This document shows, piece after piece, positions 8,855 to 17,239 of a DNA stretch of 64,000 bases. Origin of the DNA: Alistipes sp. (GTDB taxonomy: Bacteria > Bacteroidota > Bacteroidia > Bacteroidales > Rikenellaceae). The stretch lies in the NCBI GenBank assembly GCA_017623115.1, contig JAGAPT010000017.1, positions 62,001 to 126,000 on the forward strand, in the 5' to 3' direction. A program made the translations under genes and the position numbers. Under the pieces are notes generated by a model, which was not told the origin of the DNA, made no database searches, and worked only from the letters and a program-made list of their open reading frames with translations. Position 1 is the first letter of the stretch, and each line of letters starts with the position of its first letter.

Positions 8855-10060
8855 CTATTCGTAGAGGCCGGCTTTGAGGCGCGAAACCTCCTCCTTCGTC
8901 AGGAAACGCCAAGCACCTCGCTTGAGGTTCTTCTTCGTCAGACCGGCGTAGTAGACACGGTCGAGCTTCGTCACCGTATAGCCCAAGAACTCGAACATGC
9001 GACGCACGATGCGGTTGCGACCCGAGTGAATCTCAATGCCCACCTCCTGCTTATTCTCCTTCAAATAGGAGATTTCGTCGGCATAAATCTCGCCATCCTC
9101 GAGCGTAATACCCTCGGCCAGGCGATCCATATCGGCACGTGTCAGGGGCTTATCGAGTGTCACCTGGTAGATCTTCTTCTTGCGATACGAGGGGTGCGTG
9201 AGGGTCTTCGTTAGGTCACCATCGTTCGTAAAGAGCAGCAGACCCAGCGAGTTCTTATCCAAACGTCCCACGGGATAGATACGCTCCGTGCAGGCATTCT
9301 TCACCAAATCCATCACCAGCTTATCGGCATGAGGGTCTTCGAGCGAGGTAACATACCCCTTCGGCTTGTTCAGCACCAGATAGACCTTCTTCTCGCCCTG
9401 CAGACGCTCGTCGTTGAAGCGCACCTCATCGGTAGGCTTCACCTTCGTACCCAGCTCCGAGACAATCACACCATTGACCGACACCAAACCGGCCGTGATG
9501 AAGTCATCCGCCTCACGACGTGAGCAGATACCCGACTGCGCCAAGAAACGATTCAGGCGAATCTCGCCCGTCTGACGCTCGGGGTTGAACTTCGGATAGT
9601 GTTGCGGACGCTCGTCCGAAGCCGTATAGGAGCGTTTCATGCCCGGCTTCTTGTCGCCGAACTTCTTGCCTCCGAACTTCTTGTCGCCACCAAATTTTTT
9701 GTCACCACCAAACTTCTTCTCACCGCCAAATCGCTTCTCGCCACCCGAACGCTCGCCATAGGGCTTACGCTCGCGACGCTCCTCAAAGAGGGGACGATTC
9801 TCCTCCGAGAAGTGCGGGTTGTACGATGCACGCTTGGTCGGCTGTGCACCCTGCGTGGTGCGATTTTCGCGTTGTGTACGATTGAAGCCACCCTGGCGGC
9901 CTCCTGCCGTGCGCTCATTGCGCTCATAACGCCCACCCTCCGTATGCTCGGTACGCGGGCGACGCTCTACACGCTCGGTGGCGGCCGTCACGGTACGCAC
10001 ACGCTTATCACGTCCGAAACGCGACAAGGCCGAGCTTGAGTCGTTGAATTTCTTTTCCAT
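8855..10060 (-). CDS. rluB: 23S rRNA pseudouridine synthase (RluB/RsuA family) with long basic N-terminal tail
   Basis: 401 residues. Residues 1 to about 165 are a low-complexity Arg/Gly/Lys/Glu region with tandem FGG(E/D)KK units near residues 108-136. Then come an S4 RNA-binding domain (IRLNRFLAQSGICSRREAD) and the pseudouridine synthase core with the catalytic motif YPVGRLDKNSLG. RluB isomerises a uridine in helix 89 of 23S rRNA. The disordered tail roughly doubles the 230-250 residues of the typical enzyme; such tails are common in Bacteroidales homologs and probably add RNA affinity. The RluB versus RsuA assignment is less sure than the family. Confidence 0.88.
   Translation of the reverse strand: MEKKFNDSSSALSRFGRDKRVRTVTAATERVERRPRTEHTEGGRYERNERTAGGRQGGFNRTQRENRTTQGAQPTKRASYNPHFSEENRPLFEERRERKPYGERSGGEKRFGGEKKFGGDKKFGGDKKFGGKKFGDKKPGMKRSYTASDERPQHYPKFNPERQTGEIRLNRFLAQSGICSRREADDFITAGLVSVNGVIVSELGTKVKPTDEVRFNDERLQGEKKVYLVLNKPKGYVTSLEDPHADKLVMDLVKNACTERIYPVGRLDKNSLGLLLFTNDGDLTKTLTHPSYRKKKIYQVTLDKPLTRADMDRLAEGITLEDGEIYADEISYLKENKQEVGIEIHSGRNRIVRRMFEFLGYTVTKLDRVYYAGLTKKNLKRGAWRFLTKEEVSRLKAGLYE
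9650..9745 (-). repeat. short tandem repeats inside rluB
   Basis: Imperfect repeats of about 18 bases encode successive GGEKKF/GGDKKF/GGKKF units of the RluB tail. They stay in frame, so copy number could change without breaking the gene. Confidence 0.7.
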
Positions 10061-10089
10061 TGTTCTTATTAATAGGTATTTTGCGGCTG

Positions 10090-10097
10090 CAAAGGTA
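10090..10097 (-). promoter_or_regulatory. promoter -7 box for rluB
   Basis: TACCTTTG on the minus strand fits TAnnTTTG and lies 29 bases before the rluB start. A TTG lies about 21 bases further upstream. It is back to back with the MATE promoter. Confidence 0.55.
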
Positions 10098-10160
10098 ATT
10101 CAATTTTTAAGAAATGCACAATAACCGCACCCCGAAATACGAAAAACGACGAAAACTTGC

Positions 10161-10168
10161 TACCTTTG
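10161..10168 (+). promoter_or_regulatory. promoter -7 box for the MATE gene, giving a near-leaderless mRNA
   Basis: TACCTTTG matches TAnnTTTG and ends only 8 bases before ATG 10177. This places transcription start almost at the start codon and argues against the longer open frame from 10114. Confidence 0.6.
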
Positions 10169-10176
10169 CGACCGAT

Positions 10177-11502
10177 ATGCAGATGAATCGCGACATCATC
10201 CGGTTGGCTGTGCCCAACATCATCTCCAACGTGACGGTACCACTGATGGGTATCGCCTCGACGGCCATTGCCGGACACTGGGGCACAGACACCGCCGCCA
10301 CCATCGGTGCGCTGGCCATCGGAGCCTCCATCTTCAACTTCATCTATTGGAATTGTTCGTTCGTGCGGATGGGCACGAGCGGCCTTACAGCGCAAGCCTA
10401 TGGCGCACAAGATTGGACCGAATGCACCACGATGCTGGCTCGTGCGTTGCTCGTCGCTGCCATCATCGGCCTGCTGATTTTAGCACTGCAATGGCCCCTC
10501 GGCGAGTTGGCCCTGCACATCATGAAGGGTGATGCGATGACCCGCGACTACTTCTATGCCCGCATCTGGGCCGTGCCGGCAGGCATCCTGCTCTTCGGCT
10601 TCAACGGCTGGTTTACGGGCATGCAGAATGCCGTGATTCCAATGGCCACGGCCATCGTCGTCAACCTGATTCACATCGGATGCAGTTTTCTCTTCGCCTT
10701 TGGACTCGACCAGGGCATTGTCGGCATCGCCTATGCCTCGGTTCTGGCGCAATACATCGGTGTAGCCCTCTCGGTTGGCCTGCTGTGGGGACGTTATGGA
10801 GATATGCTTACCACCATTGATTGGCGACGAGTGGTCGATTTCGAACCGATGCGCAACTTCTTCCGCATCAACCGCGACATCATGATTCGCACGCTGTGCA
10901 ATGTGATCGTCTACACCTTCTTTACGGCCGCTTCGGCCCGCATGGGTGACGCGAAGATTCTGGCCGTCAATACCCTCCTGATGCAGCTCTTCACGCTCTT
11001 CTCCTACATGACCGATGGATTTGCCTACGCAGCCGAAGCCCTCACAGGTCGTTTCATCGGTGCCCGCGACCCCAAACGTCTGCGCCTTTGCATCAATCGC
11101 TCCATGCTGTGGAGTGTCGCCATCGCCCTGCTCTTCGTCTCGGCCTACATCTTCGGATGGCGCGACCTGCTTACGCTCTTTGTCGATGAGTCGGATGCCG
11201 CCTCGGGCGAGATTCTGGCCCTGGCCGGTCAGTATATCGCGTGGATTGTCATGATTCCCATCTTCTGCGCCATTCCGTTTGCCCTCGACGGCATCATGAT
11301 TGGTGCTACCGAGAGCCGTGTGATGCGCAACTCGATGGTGCTGGCAACCATCGCTTTCTTCTCGCTCTACTACATAGGATTACCTCTGATTGGCAATAAC
11401 GCGCTGTGGGCAGCCTTCACGCTCTACATGCTCTGCCGTGGTGCCTTCCAGTATCTGCTGACCAATCGCTTGCAGACGCTCTACGAAAAAGCCTCCCGAT
11501 AA
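10177..11502 (+). CDS. MATE family multidrug/cation antiporter
   Basis: 441 residues from ATG 10177 (ATG 10183 is also possible); the frame is open from 10114 but the promoter lies inside that extension. About 12 membrane segments form two homologous bundles. The N-terminal AVPNIISNVTVPLMGIASTAIAG contains the usual MATE helix 1, and the loop RMGTSGLTAQAYGA is the conserved family motif between helices 2 and 3. It exports cationic compounds with Na+ or H+ exchange, closest in style to the DinF group. The substrate is unknown. The stop codon lies in the loop of its own terminator. Confidence 0.9.
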   Translation: MQMNRDIIRLAVPNIISNVTVPLMGIASTAIAGHWGTDTAATIGALAIGASIFNFIYWNCSFVRMGTSGLTAQAYGAQDWTECTTMLARALLVAAIIGLLILALQWPLGELALHIMKGDAMTRDYFYARIWAVPAGILLFGFNGWFTGMQNAVIPMATAIVVNLIHIGCSFLFAFGLDQGIVGIAYASVLAQYIGVALSVGLLWGRYGDMLTTIDWRRVVDFEPMRNFFRINRDIMIRTLCNVIVYTFFTAASARMGDAKILAVNTLLMQLFTLFSYMTDGFAYAAEALTGRFIGARDPKRLRLCINRSMLWSVAIALLFVSAYIFGWRDLLTLFVDESDAASGEILALAGQYIAWIVMIPIFCAIPFALDGIMIGATESRVMRNSMVLATIAFFSLYYIGLPLIGNNALWAAFTLYMLCRGAFQYLLTNRLQTLYEKASR

Positions 11503-11520
11503 CCAATCGGAAGGCTTTTT
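11486..11520. terminator. bidirectional terminator between the MATE gene and GH43
   Basis: AAAAGCCTCCCGAT pairs with ATCGGAAGGCTTTT around a short loop with one wobble pair, with T-runs on both strands. It serves the rightward MATE gene, whose TAA lies in the loop, and the leftward GH43 gene ending at 11540. Confidence 0.85.
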
Positions 11521-11539
11521 GCATCGTGCCAACGGGACA

Positions 11540-13186
11540 TTACTTCTTCGAGGTACGGAACCAGTCCACATCGACCCATCCGCCATCATTCTTCAGAACC
11601 GAGGCATCGGTGTAGTAGCCAATCTTGGCACCAATCCAATGGCCGGCTTCCGCTTCGAAGGGCTCTCCCACCTCCGTGAAGCGTTTGCCATCGGTGCTAT
11701 ACGAGAAACGGCACCACAGGTGCGGTTGCTCCCCCTTCGTCCATACCTGCTCGATACGGCATCGCAGATAAACATCCACGGGTTGCAGCCCATCAGCATA
11801 GGGCAACGTAGCAACAATCTGCTCGGCACCCCGCTTGCGCATGGCATCGGGGCATACGCCCTGCTCCAGGACTATCTTCCCATCCTGCAAACGCAGGCCT
11901 ATCGTCGCATAGGCATGCCCCATCATGATCAGACCGGCTCGGTCGCCCTCATAGGCAGGTCGGAAACGCATCTTCGTCGTCGCCGTATAGTTGGGAGCAT
12001 TGACCTTCTGCAGGAGCAGGTTTCCGTTATCCGAGAGGTTACGCCACTCCCGGTCATGCGCACGGCAATAGAGGCGCATCTCGCCCTGTGAGGGGTTCAT
12101 AAACATCCAGCGCACCTCGGGATTGGCATGCCACTGCCACTGCAAGCCGAGACGATAGTCTGTAAACTCATCGCTATCGGCCGGCGTTTTCACCGGCGAA
12201 GGCACCTTCGAAGCGGGTTTGCGGTAGCGCTGAACGGGCTCACCTACCCCATTCTTATCGTAATCGACGCCCATCGTACACCAATCATCGGCCGTCCACT
12301 GCATCGGCTGCAGGTGGCAGACACGACCATAGGCATACATATCGACAAAGTGCAGGAACCAGCAGTCACCGGCCACATCCTCGACCCAACCTCCTTGGTG
12401 CGGTCCCGGAATACCGGTCGACCCCTCCTCCAAGACGGTACGAATCTCATAGGGACCATAGGGCGAACGCGAGCGCAGCACCACCTGCCAACCCGTCTTC
12501 ACGCCACCTGCCGGAGCAAAGACATAGTACCAACCATTGCGCTTATAGAACTTCGGGCCTTCGATGGTCGGATGCTCGCCATGACCATCGAAAATCATCA
12601 CCTCGGGGCCTATAATGCGCTCGCCATCTGTCGACATCTCCGCGACGGTCAGCACGCTTTTCAATCCGGCACGTGAACCGGCCCAACCATGCACCAGGTA
12701 GGCCTTGCCATCCTCATCCCACAGCGGCGAGGTATCGATAATACCCTTGGCCTCCCGTACCAGCAACGGTTTGGTCCACTCACCACGCGGATCCTGCGCT
12801 TTGGTCATCATCACACCCCGATCGGGATCGCCCCAATAGATGTAGTACCACCCATCGTGATAGCGGATACAAGGTGCCCAGACACCATCGCCATGGCGCG
12901 GTTTGTCAAACCAATCGTAGGGCGGTTGATTCAAAAAGGCATAATTGACAATTTCCCAATTGACCAAATCGGTCGAATGGAGAATCGGCAGACCCGGTGC
13001 ACAATTGAACGACGAGGCTGTCATCCAATAATCCTCCCCGACACGAATCAAATCGGGGTCCGAATAATCGGCATAGAGCACCGGATTCTGATAGGTTCCA
13101 TTGCCCAAATCGGGAGTCCAAACCGTCTGTGCCGACATCGTAGCAACACCGAGCAACAACGCGGCGAAAAGTAGCAATTTCTTCAT
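11540..13186 (-). CDS. GH43 glycoside hydrolase (beta-xylosidase/arabinosidase type), secreted
   Basis: 548 residues with signal peptide (MKKLLLFAALLLGVATMSAQ). The five-bladed propeller starts with NPVLYADYSDPDLIR, whose Asp43 is the probable general base of GH43. FDGHGEHPTIEGPKF carries the probable catalytic Glu. A C-terminal beta-sandwich (residues about 350-548) is typical of GH43 beta-xylosidases. The likely role is removal of xylose or arabinose side chains from pectin or hemicellulose. It lies 3 bases after the pectin methylesterase at the tail of the hexuronate operon, so it is probably co-expressed with galacturonate catabolism. The exact subfamily and substrate cannot be fixed by eye. 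Confidence 0.9.
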   Translation of the reverse strand: MKKLLLFAALLLGVATMSAQTVWTPDLGNGTYQNPVLYADYSDPDLIRVGEDYWMTASSFNCAPGLPILHSTDLVNWEIVNYAFLNQPPYDWFDKPRHGDGVWAPCIRYHDGWYYIYWGDPDRGVMMTKAQDPRGEWTKPLLVREAKGIIDTSPLWDEDGKAYLVHGWAGSRAGLKSVLTVAEMSTDGERIIGPEVMIFDGHGEHPTIEGPKFYKRNGWYYVFAPAGGVKTGWQVVLRSRSPYGPYEIRTVLEEGSTGIPGPHQGGWVEDVAGDCWFLHFVDMYAYGRVCHLQPMQWTADDWCTMGVDYDKNGVGEPVQRYRKPASKVPSPVKTPADSDEFTDYRLGLQWQWHANPEVRWMFMNPSQGEMRLYCRAHDREWRNLSDNGNLLLQKVNAPNYTATTKMRFRPAYEGDRAGLIMMGHAYATIGLRLQDGKIVLEQGVCPDAMRKRGAEQIVATLPYADGLQPVDVYLRCRIEQVWTKGEQPHLWCRFSYSTDGKRFTEVGEPFEAEAGHWIGAKIGYYTDASVLKNDGGWVDVDWFRTSKK

Positions 13187-13189
13187 GGG

Positions 13190-14167
13190 TTAATTGAGAT
13201 TAAACGTACCATCCCACGGCCAGCGATATTGCTCCGAGCCGACCTTCAAGGCAAAAATCTTCTCCAAAGTATAGTCCGCAGCCTGCTCGTCGGTCAATTC
13301 GTGCGACCACTTCACACGCTTCGAGCGATCGGCTCCCGGGCCATAGCACTTATACTCGGCATAGAACGCACGCTCCTCGCGATCCTTCGCACCCCAATTG
13401 TGCCACCCCTCGGGGCGAATCTGCTCAGGCATATAGCACTCCATCCATACCGTGCGGCCGGTCGACTTCCAAGGGCGACCCAAATACATCGCCGTAACCT
13501 CCGGAGCCGTCGTAATGCGGCATTTGCGGAAGATATAGCCATAGATGGTACGCTCGGCCGTCGAGGCGGCTGTGATATAACTATTCTGCTTGCAATGAAT
13601 CTCACAATTATCGAACACGGTCGTCGAAGCTCCGAAGATGAAGTCACACGTACCCTCGATGTAGGAGTCTTTGACATAGATGCGGGCTACATAATCCTTC
13701 GTAAAGAAGGTGTCCTGATTACCCAGCAGACGACAATTTTCGATGCGGATGCGGTCGCCCCGTGTTTCAAGAGCCACAGCCTGTCCCACACGGCCTGCCG
13801 CATTCTCAATGGTCAGGTTCTGCAACCATACCTCATCGGCCTGCACCGACATCGTCCAGCAGTCGTAGGTAGTCATCGTGTAGCCATCGACTGTCTTTCC
13901 CGAGTGGTCGTCCCAGACGATACGCACATCGCCTTCGCCCACCAGATTCAGCTTATCCTTATAGACATCGATGGTCACCTTCTCACGATAAACACCCTCT
14001 TTGATGGTCACCGTGCGCCACACAGGCGATTTGGAGGGCAGAGCGTCCAGGCACTCCTGAACGCTCTGAAAATCACCCTTTCCATTGCAGTCGACCACAT
14101 ACTCCGTCTTCGGGCCGCTCTGGCATCCCGCCAAGAGCAACGCCCATACAGCGAGCAAGAATCGCAT
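13190..14167 (-). CDS. pectin methylesterase (CE8), lipoprotein
   Basis: 325 residues with a lipoprotein signal (MRFLLAVWALLLAGC, Cys15). The right-handed beta-helix carries all CE8 signatures: GNQDTFF (Asp acid), CDFIFGAS (Asp nucleophile) and LGRPW (Arg). It hydrolyses methyl esters of homogalacturonan, releasing methanol. It lies 12 bases after uxaA and 3 before the GH43 gene, tying a surface or periplasmic pectin step to cytoplasmic galacturonate catabolism. A second CE8 domain is in the CE12-CE8 fusion at 28134. Confidence 0.95.
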   Translation of the reverse strand: MRFLLAVWALLLAGCQSGPKTEYVVDCNGKGDFQSVQECLDALPSKSPVWRTVTIKEGVYREKVTIDVYKDKLNLVGEGDVRIVWDDHSGKTVDGYTMTTYDCWTMSVQADEVWLQNLTIENAAGRVGQAVALETRGDRIRIENCRLLGNQDTFFTKDYVARIYVKDSYIEGTCDFIFGASTTVFDNCEIHCKQNSYITAASTAERTIYGYIFRKCRITTAPEVTAMYLGRPWKSTGRTVWMECYMPEQIRPEGWHNWGAKDREERAFYAEYKCYGPGADRSKRVKWSHELTDEQAADYTLEKIFALKVGSEQYRWPWDGTFNLN

Positions 14168-14179
14168 GGTCGAACTACG

Positions 14180-15673
14180 CTACAAGGTTACACCCGTCTT
14201 GAAGATGGCAATCTCCTTGAAGCCGGTCTTCTCGTGCTTGAGTTTATCGCCATTGACCGTCGCGATAATCTTCTCGACAAGACGCTCCAAAACCACCTGC
14301 GGCTCCTCATCCTCGACCATCGTACCGGCATTGAAATCAATCCAGTTGGCCTTGAACTGCGAGAGCTGCGTGTTGGTCGAGATCTTCATCGTCGGCACAA
14401 AGGCACCAAACGGCGTACCACGACCCGTCGTGAAGAGCACAATCTGGCAACCCGACAAGGCCAGCGACGAGGCTGCAACGAGGTCATTACCCGGAGCCTG
14501 CAACAGATTCAGACCCGACTTCACAATCGGCTGGCAGTAGTTCAGCACATCGACAACCTGCTGTGCACCACCCTTCTGCACGCAACCGAGCGACTTCTCC
14601 TCCAAGGTCGTGATACCACCCTTCTTGTTACCCGGCGAGGGGTTCTCATAGATGGGTTGGTCGTACTTGCGGAAGTAGCCCTTGAAGTCGTTAATCAGGC
14701 AGACCGTATTCTCAAACACCTCTTTATTAATAGCGCGGTCCATCAAAATGGTCTCGGCACCAAACATCTCCGGCACCTCCGTCAGGATCGTCGTACCGCC
14801 CTGTGCGATGAGCCAGTCAGAGAACAGACCTACCAACGGATTGGCCGTGATGCCCGAGAAACCATCCGAACCACCACACTTCAAGCCGACACGCAGGTAG
14901 CTCAACGGCAGCGGCTCACGCTTATCCTCGCGCGTCTTCTCAACCAGCTCCTTGCAAATCTCAAAGCCCGTCTCAATCTCATCCTCGACCTCCTGTGCGA
15001 TGAGGAACTTCACACGCTCCTCGTCCCACTCGCCAATGACCTCCTTGAACGAGGCAATCTGGTTGTTCTCGCAACCCAAACCCAGCACCAACACAGCACC
15101 GGCATTCGGATGTTTCACAAGGGCGGCCAGCGCCTTCTGCGTATTGGCGTGGTCCTCACCGAGCTGCGAACAGCCGTAGTTATGGGTATAAACACGCACA
15201 TCGTCCAGATGCGAGCAGTCGCACTCACGCTTCACACGCTCGGCAATAGCCTGTGCCTGACCATTCACGCAACCTACCGAAGGTACAATCCACAACTCGT
15301 TGCGGATACCCATCGTGTTGTTCTTGCGCAGATAACCCATCACCTTCAAATCCTCACGCTTCGGATAGTCAATCGTATAGGTTTTGTGGTCATAGGTATA
15401 CTCGAGGTTGTCGTGCAGGTTCGTCTTCAGGTTATGGGAGTGAATCCACGCACCCTGCTTCACCGCTTCGGTAGCATGACCAATCGGATAGCCATATTTG
15501 ATGACATGCTCGCCCTCGGCTACATCGACCAGGGCGAATTTATGACCGCGGGCAATATCCTCGAGCAGCGTAATCTGCTTGCCGTCGATCTCGACCACCT
15601 CGCCGGCCTTCAAATCATCGGCAATGGCCACAGCCACGTTATCGACCGCATTAATTTTCAGAAATCTTTTCAT
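14180..15673 (-). CDS. uxaA: altronate dehydratase
   Basis: 497 residues, full length. The N-terminal SAF domain (VAVAIADDLKAGEVV, GHKFAL, YGYPIGHATE) is followed by the iron-dependent dehydratase domain with YTHNYGCSQ and LKCGGSDGFSG. It converts D-altronate to 2-keto-3-deoxygluconate in the cytoplasm. It follows uxaB in the operon, but a strong hairpin with a T-run lies in the 80-base gap between them, just 15 bases before the uxaA ATG. Without room for a new promoter, transcription probably reads through that hairpin at reduced level. Confidence 0.96.
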   Translation of the reverse strand: MKRFLKINAVDNVAVAIADDLKAGEVVEIDGKQITLLEDIARGHKFALVDVAEGEHVIKYGYPIGHATEAVKQGAWIHSHNLKTNLHDNLEYTYDHKTYTIDYPKREDLKVMGYLRKNNTMGIRNELWIVPSVGCVNGQAQAIAERVKRECDCSHLDDVRVYTHNYGCSQLGEDHANTQKALAALVKHPNAGAVLVLGLGCENNQIASFKEVIGEWDEERVKFLIAQEVEDEIETGFEICKELVEKTREDKREPLPLSYLRVGLKCGGSDGFSGITANPLVGLFSDWLIAQGGTTILTEVPEMFGAETILMDRAINKEVFENTVCLINDFKGYFRKYDQPIYENPSPGNKKGGITTLEEKSLGCVQKGGAQQVVDVLNYCQPIVKSGLNLLQAPGNDLVAASSLALSGCQIVLFTTGRGTPFGAFVPTMKISTNTQLSQFKANWIDFNAGTMVEDEEPQVVLERLVEKIIATVNGDKLKHEKTGFKEIAIFKTGVTL

Positions 15674-15687
15674 CGTTTGTTTGGGGT

Positions 15688-15735
15688 ATAAAAAAGATTC
15701 GGGCGGGCGGCTCTTGCGGTCGCTCCGCCCGAATC
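15688..15735 (-). terminator. intra-operon terminator/attenuator between uxaB and uxaA
   Basis: A perfect 11-bp GC-rich stem (15696-15706 with 15725-15735), with an 18-base loop that can pair further, is followed on the minus strand by TTTTTTATA. It lies between two genes of one pathway and ends only about 15 bases before uxaA. Confidence 0.75.
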
Positions 15736-15753
15736 GGTTTGTTGTTGTGCTAC

Positions 15754-17208
15754 TTAAGCGAGAAACTTCTTCAGCGTGGCAGCCATACCAATCGACTCGA
15801 TGTCGGCCAGGTAGGCAGCAACCGTCGGAACAAACTCCGGAACCTCCGAGAAGTCAACCGTAAAGATGCCGCTCTCCTTGACAATCTTCGAAACCGTAGC
15901 CTCCAAATCGGCTGCGTTCCAATTGTTGCGGATGTAGGCAACAAACTCGGCCGTATCATCGGGCTCGAAGCCGCTGTTCGGGCCATAGTAAGCCATCAGG
16001 GCTGCGAAGGTCAGGCACTCATGCTTGGCAATCTTGCCGGCCTTGAACCAGTTGTCCTTCACAGTCGGATAGTTACGAGCCTCCCACTTCGAGAGCGAGT
16101 TGAGCGAAATCGACTTCAACATGTGCTTGATGTAGGGGTTGTAGAAACGCTCCAAGATGCTCGAAGCAAACTCCTGCAACTCGGCCTGGTCCTCCTCGAT
16201 CATCGGAATAACCTCCTCGGCAACCATCTGGTTCACGAACTTCTCGATATCAGGCGTGTTGAAGGCATCCATCACCGTCTCGCAGCCCATCATCAATGCC
16301 ATCGTCACCATACCCGTGTGCGAGCCATTCAGGATGCGCACCTTCTTGTCGCGGAACTGCTTGATCGAGGGCATGAAAATCACGTGAAGACCCGCCTTAT
16401 CCAGCGGCAACTCCTCCATGACCTTCTTATAGCCCGGGCCACCGATTGCCCACAGGTGGTACAACTCGGCCTTCACCACGAGGTTATCGTCGAAGCCAAT
16501 CTCCTCCTTAATCTCGTTGATCGTATCACGCGGGAAGCCCGGCACGATGCGGTCTACGAGCGTGTCGCAGAAGTGGCAATTTGCCTCTACCCAGTCGATG
16601 AAGTCCTGACCCAGCTTGTGGTACTCGGCATGCTTGATGACATACTCGTGCAACGTCGAGCCATTGTTCTCGATCAGCTCGCAGCAGATAATCACCAGAC
16701 CCTTCGTCGGATCGCCTGCAAAGTGCTTGAAACGCTTGTACAAGAGAGCCGTCATCTTGGCGGGATACGACTTCGGCGGGCAAGCCGTCAGATCGTCACC
16801 CTCCTCATAGCGGATACCGGCCTCGGTCGTGTTCGAAATCGTGATTTTCAACTCCGGCGAGAGGAAATACTGCTCATACTTGGCATACTCCTCATAGGGG
16901 TTGAACGAATCCATCACGCTCTTCACCATGCGGACATCCTTCTTCGGCTGCTTGTTCTCGATACCCTCGAGGTAAACATGGTACATATTGTCCTGCTCGT
17001 TGAGCATCTCCACCATCTTCAACACCTTCTTCTCGGGGTCGATAATCGGCTGGCAGATGGCTACACCCGAGTTCATCACGCCCTTCTCGTTGGCAATGTC
17101 AATCTGCCAATCCACGAAGGCACGCAGGAAGTTACCCTCACCAAACTGAAGGATTTTCACAGGACGCTCGACCTTCTCTACGGTCGATTTATTCAGTTTC
17201 TTAATCAT
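15754..17208 (-). CDS. uxaB: tagaturonate reductase (altronate oxidoreductase)
   Basis: 484 residues of the mannitol dehydrogenase family. The N-terminal NAD-binding motif is LQFGEGNFLRAF, and the catalytic region contains VRILNGSHTGMV (Lys/Asn/His). It reduces D-tagaturonate to D-altronate. The chain length and the VERPVKILQFGEGNF start match UxaB rather than fructuronate reductase UxuB. It lies 31 bases after exuT in the operon. Confidence 0.94.
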   Translation of the reverse strand: MIKKLNKSTVEKVERPVKILQFGEGNFLRAFVDWQIDIANEKGVMNSGVAICQPIIDPEKKVLKMVEMLNEQDNMYHVYLEGIENKQPKKDVRMVKSVMDSFNPYEEYAKYEQYFLSPELKITISNTTEAGIRYEEGDDLTACPPKSYPAKMTALLYKRFKHFAGDPTKGLVIICCELIENNGSTLHEYVIKHAEYHKLGQDFIDWVEANCHFCDTLVDRIVPGFPRDTINEIKEEIGFDDNLVVKAELYHLWAIGGPGYKKVMEELPLDKAGLHVIFMPSIKQFRDKKVRILNGSHTGMVTMALMMGCETVMDAFNTPDIEKFVNQMVAEEVIPMIEEDQAELQEFASSILERFYNPYIKHMLKSISLNSLSKWEARNYPTVKDNWFKAGKIAKHECLTFAALMAYYGPNSGFEPDDTAEFVAYIRNNWNAADLEATVSKIVKESGIFTVDFSEVPEFVPTVAAYLADIESIGMAATLKKFLA

Positions 17209-17239
17209 TGTTTTGTTTGCGTTATTGAACGTGTATACC

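Noticed and set aside
10114..10176. N-terminal extension of the MATE protein
   Set aside because: The TACCTTTG promoter box lies within it, and the residues (KYEKRRKLATFATD) are not part of the family.
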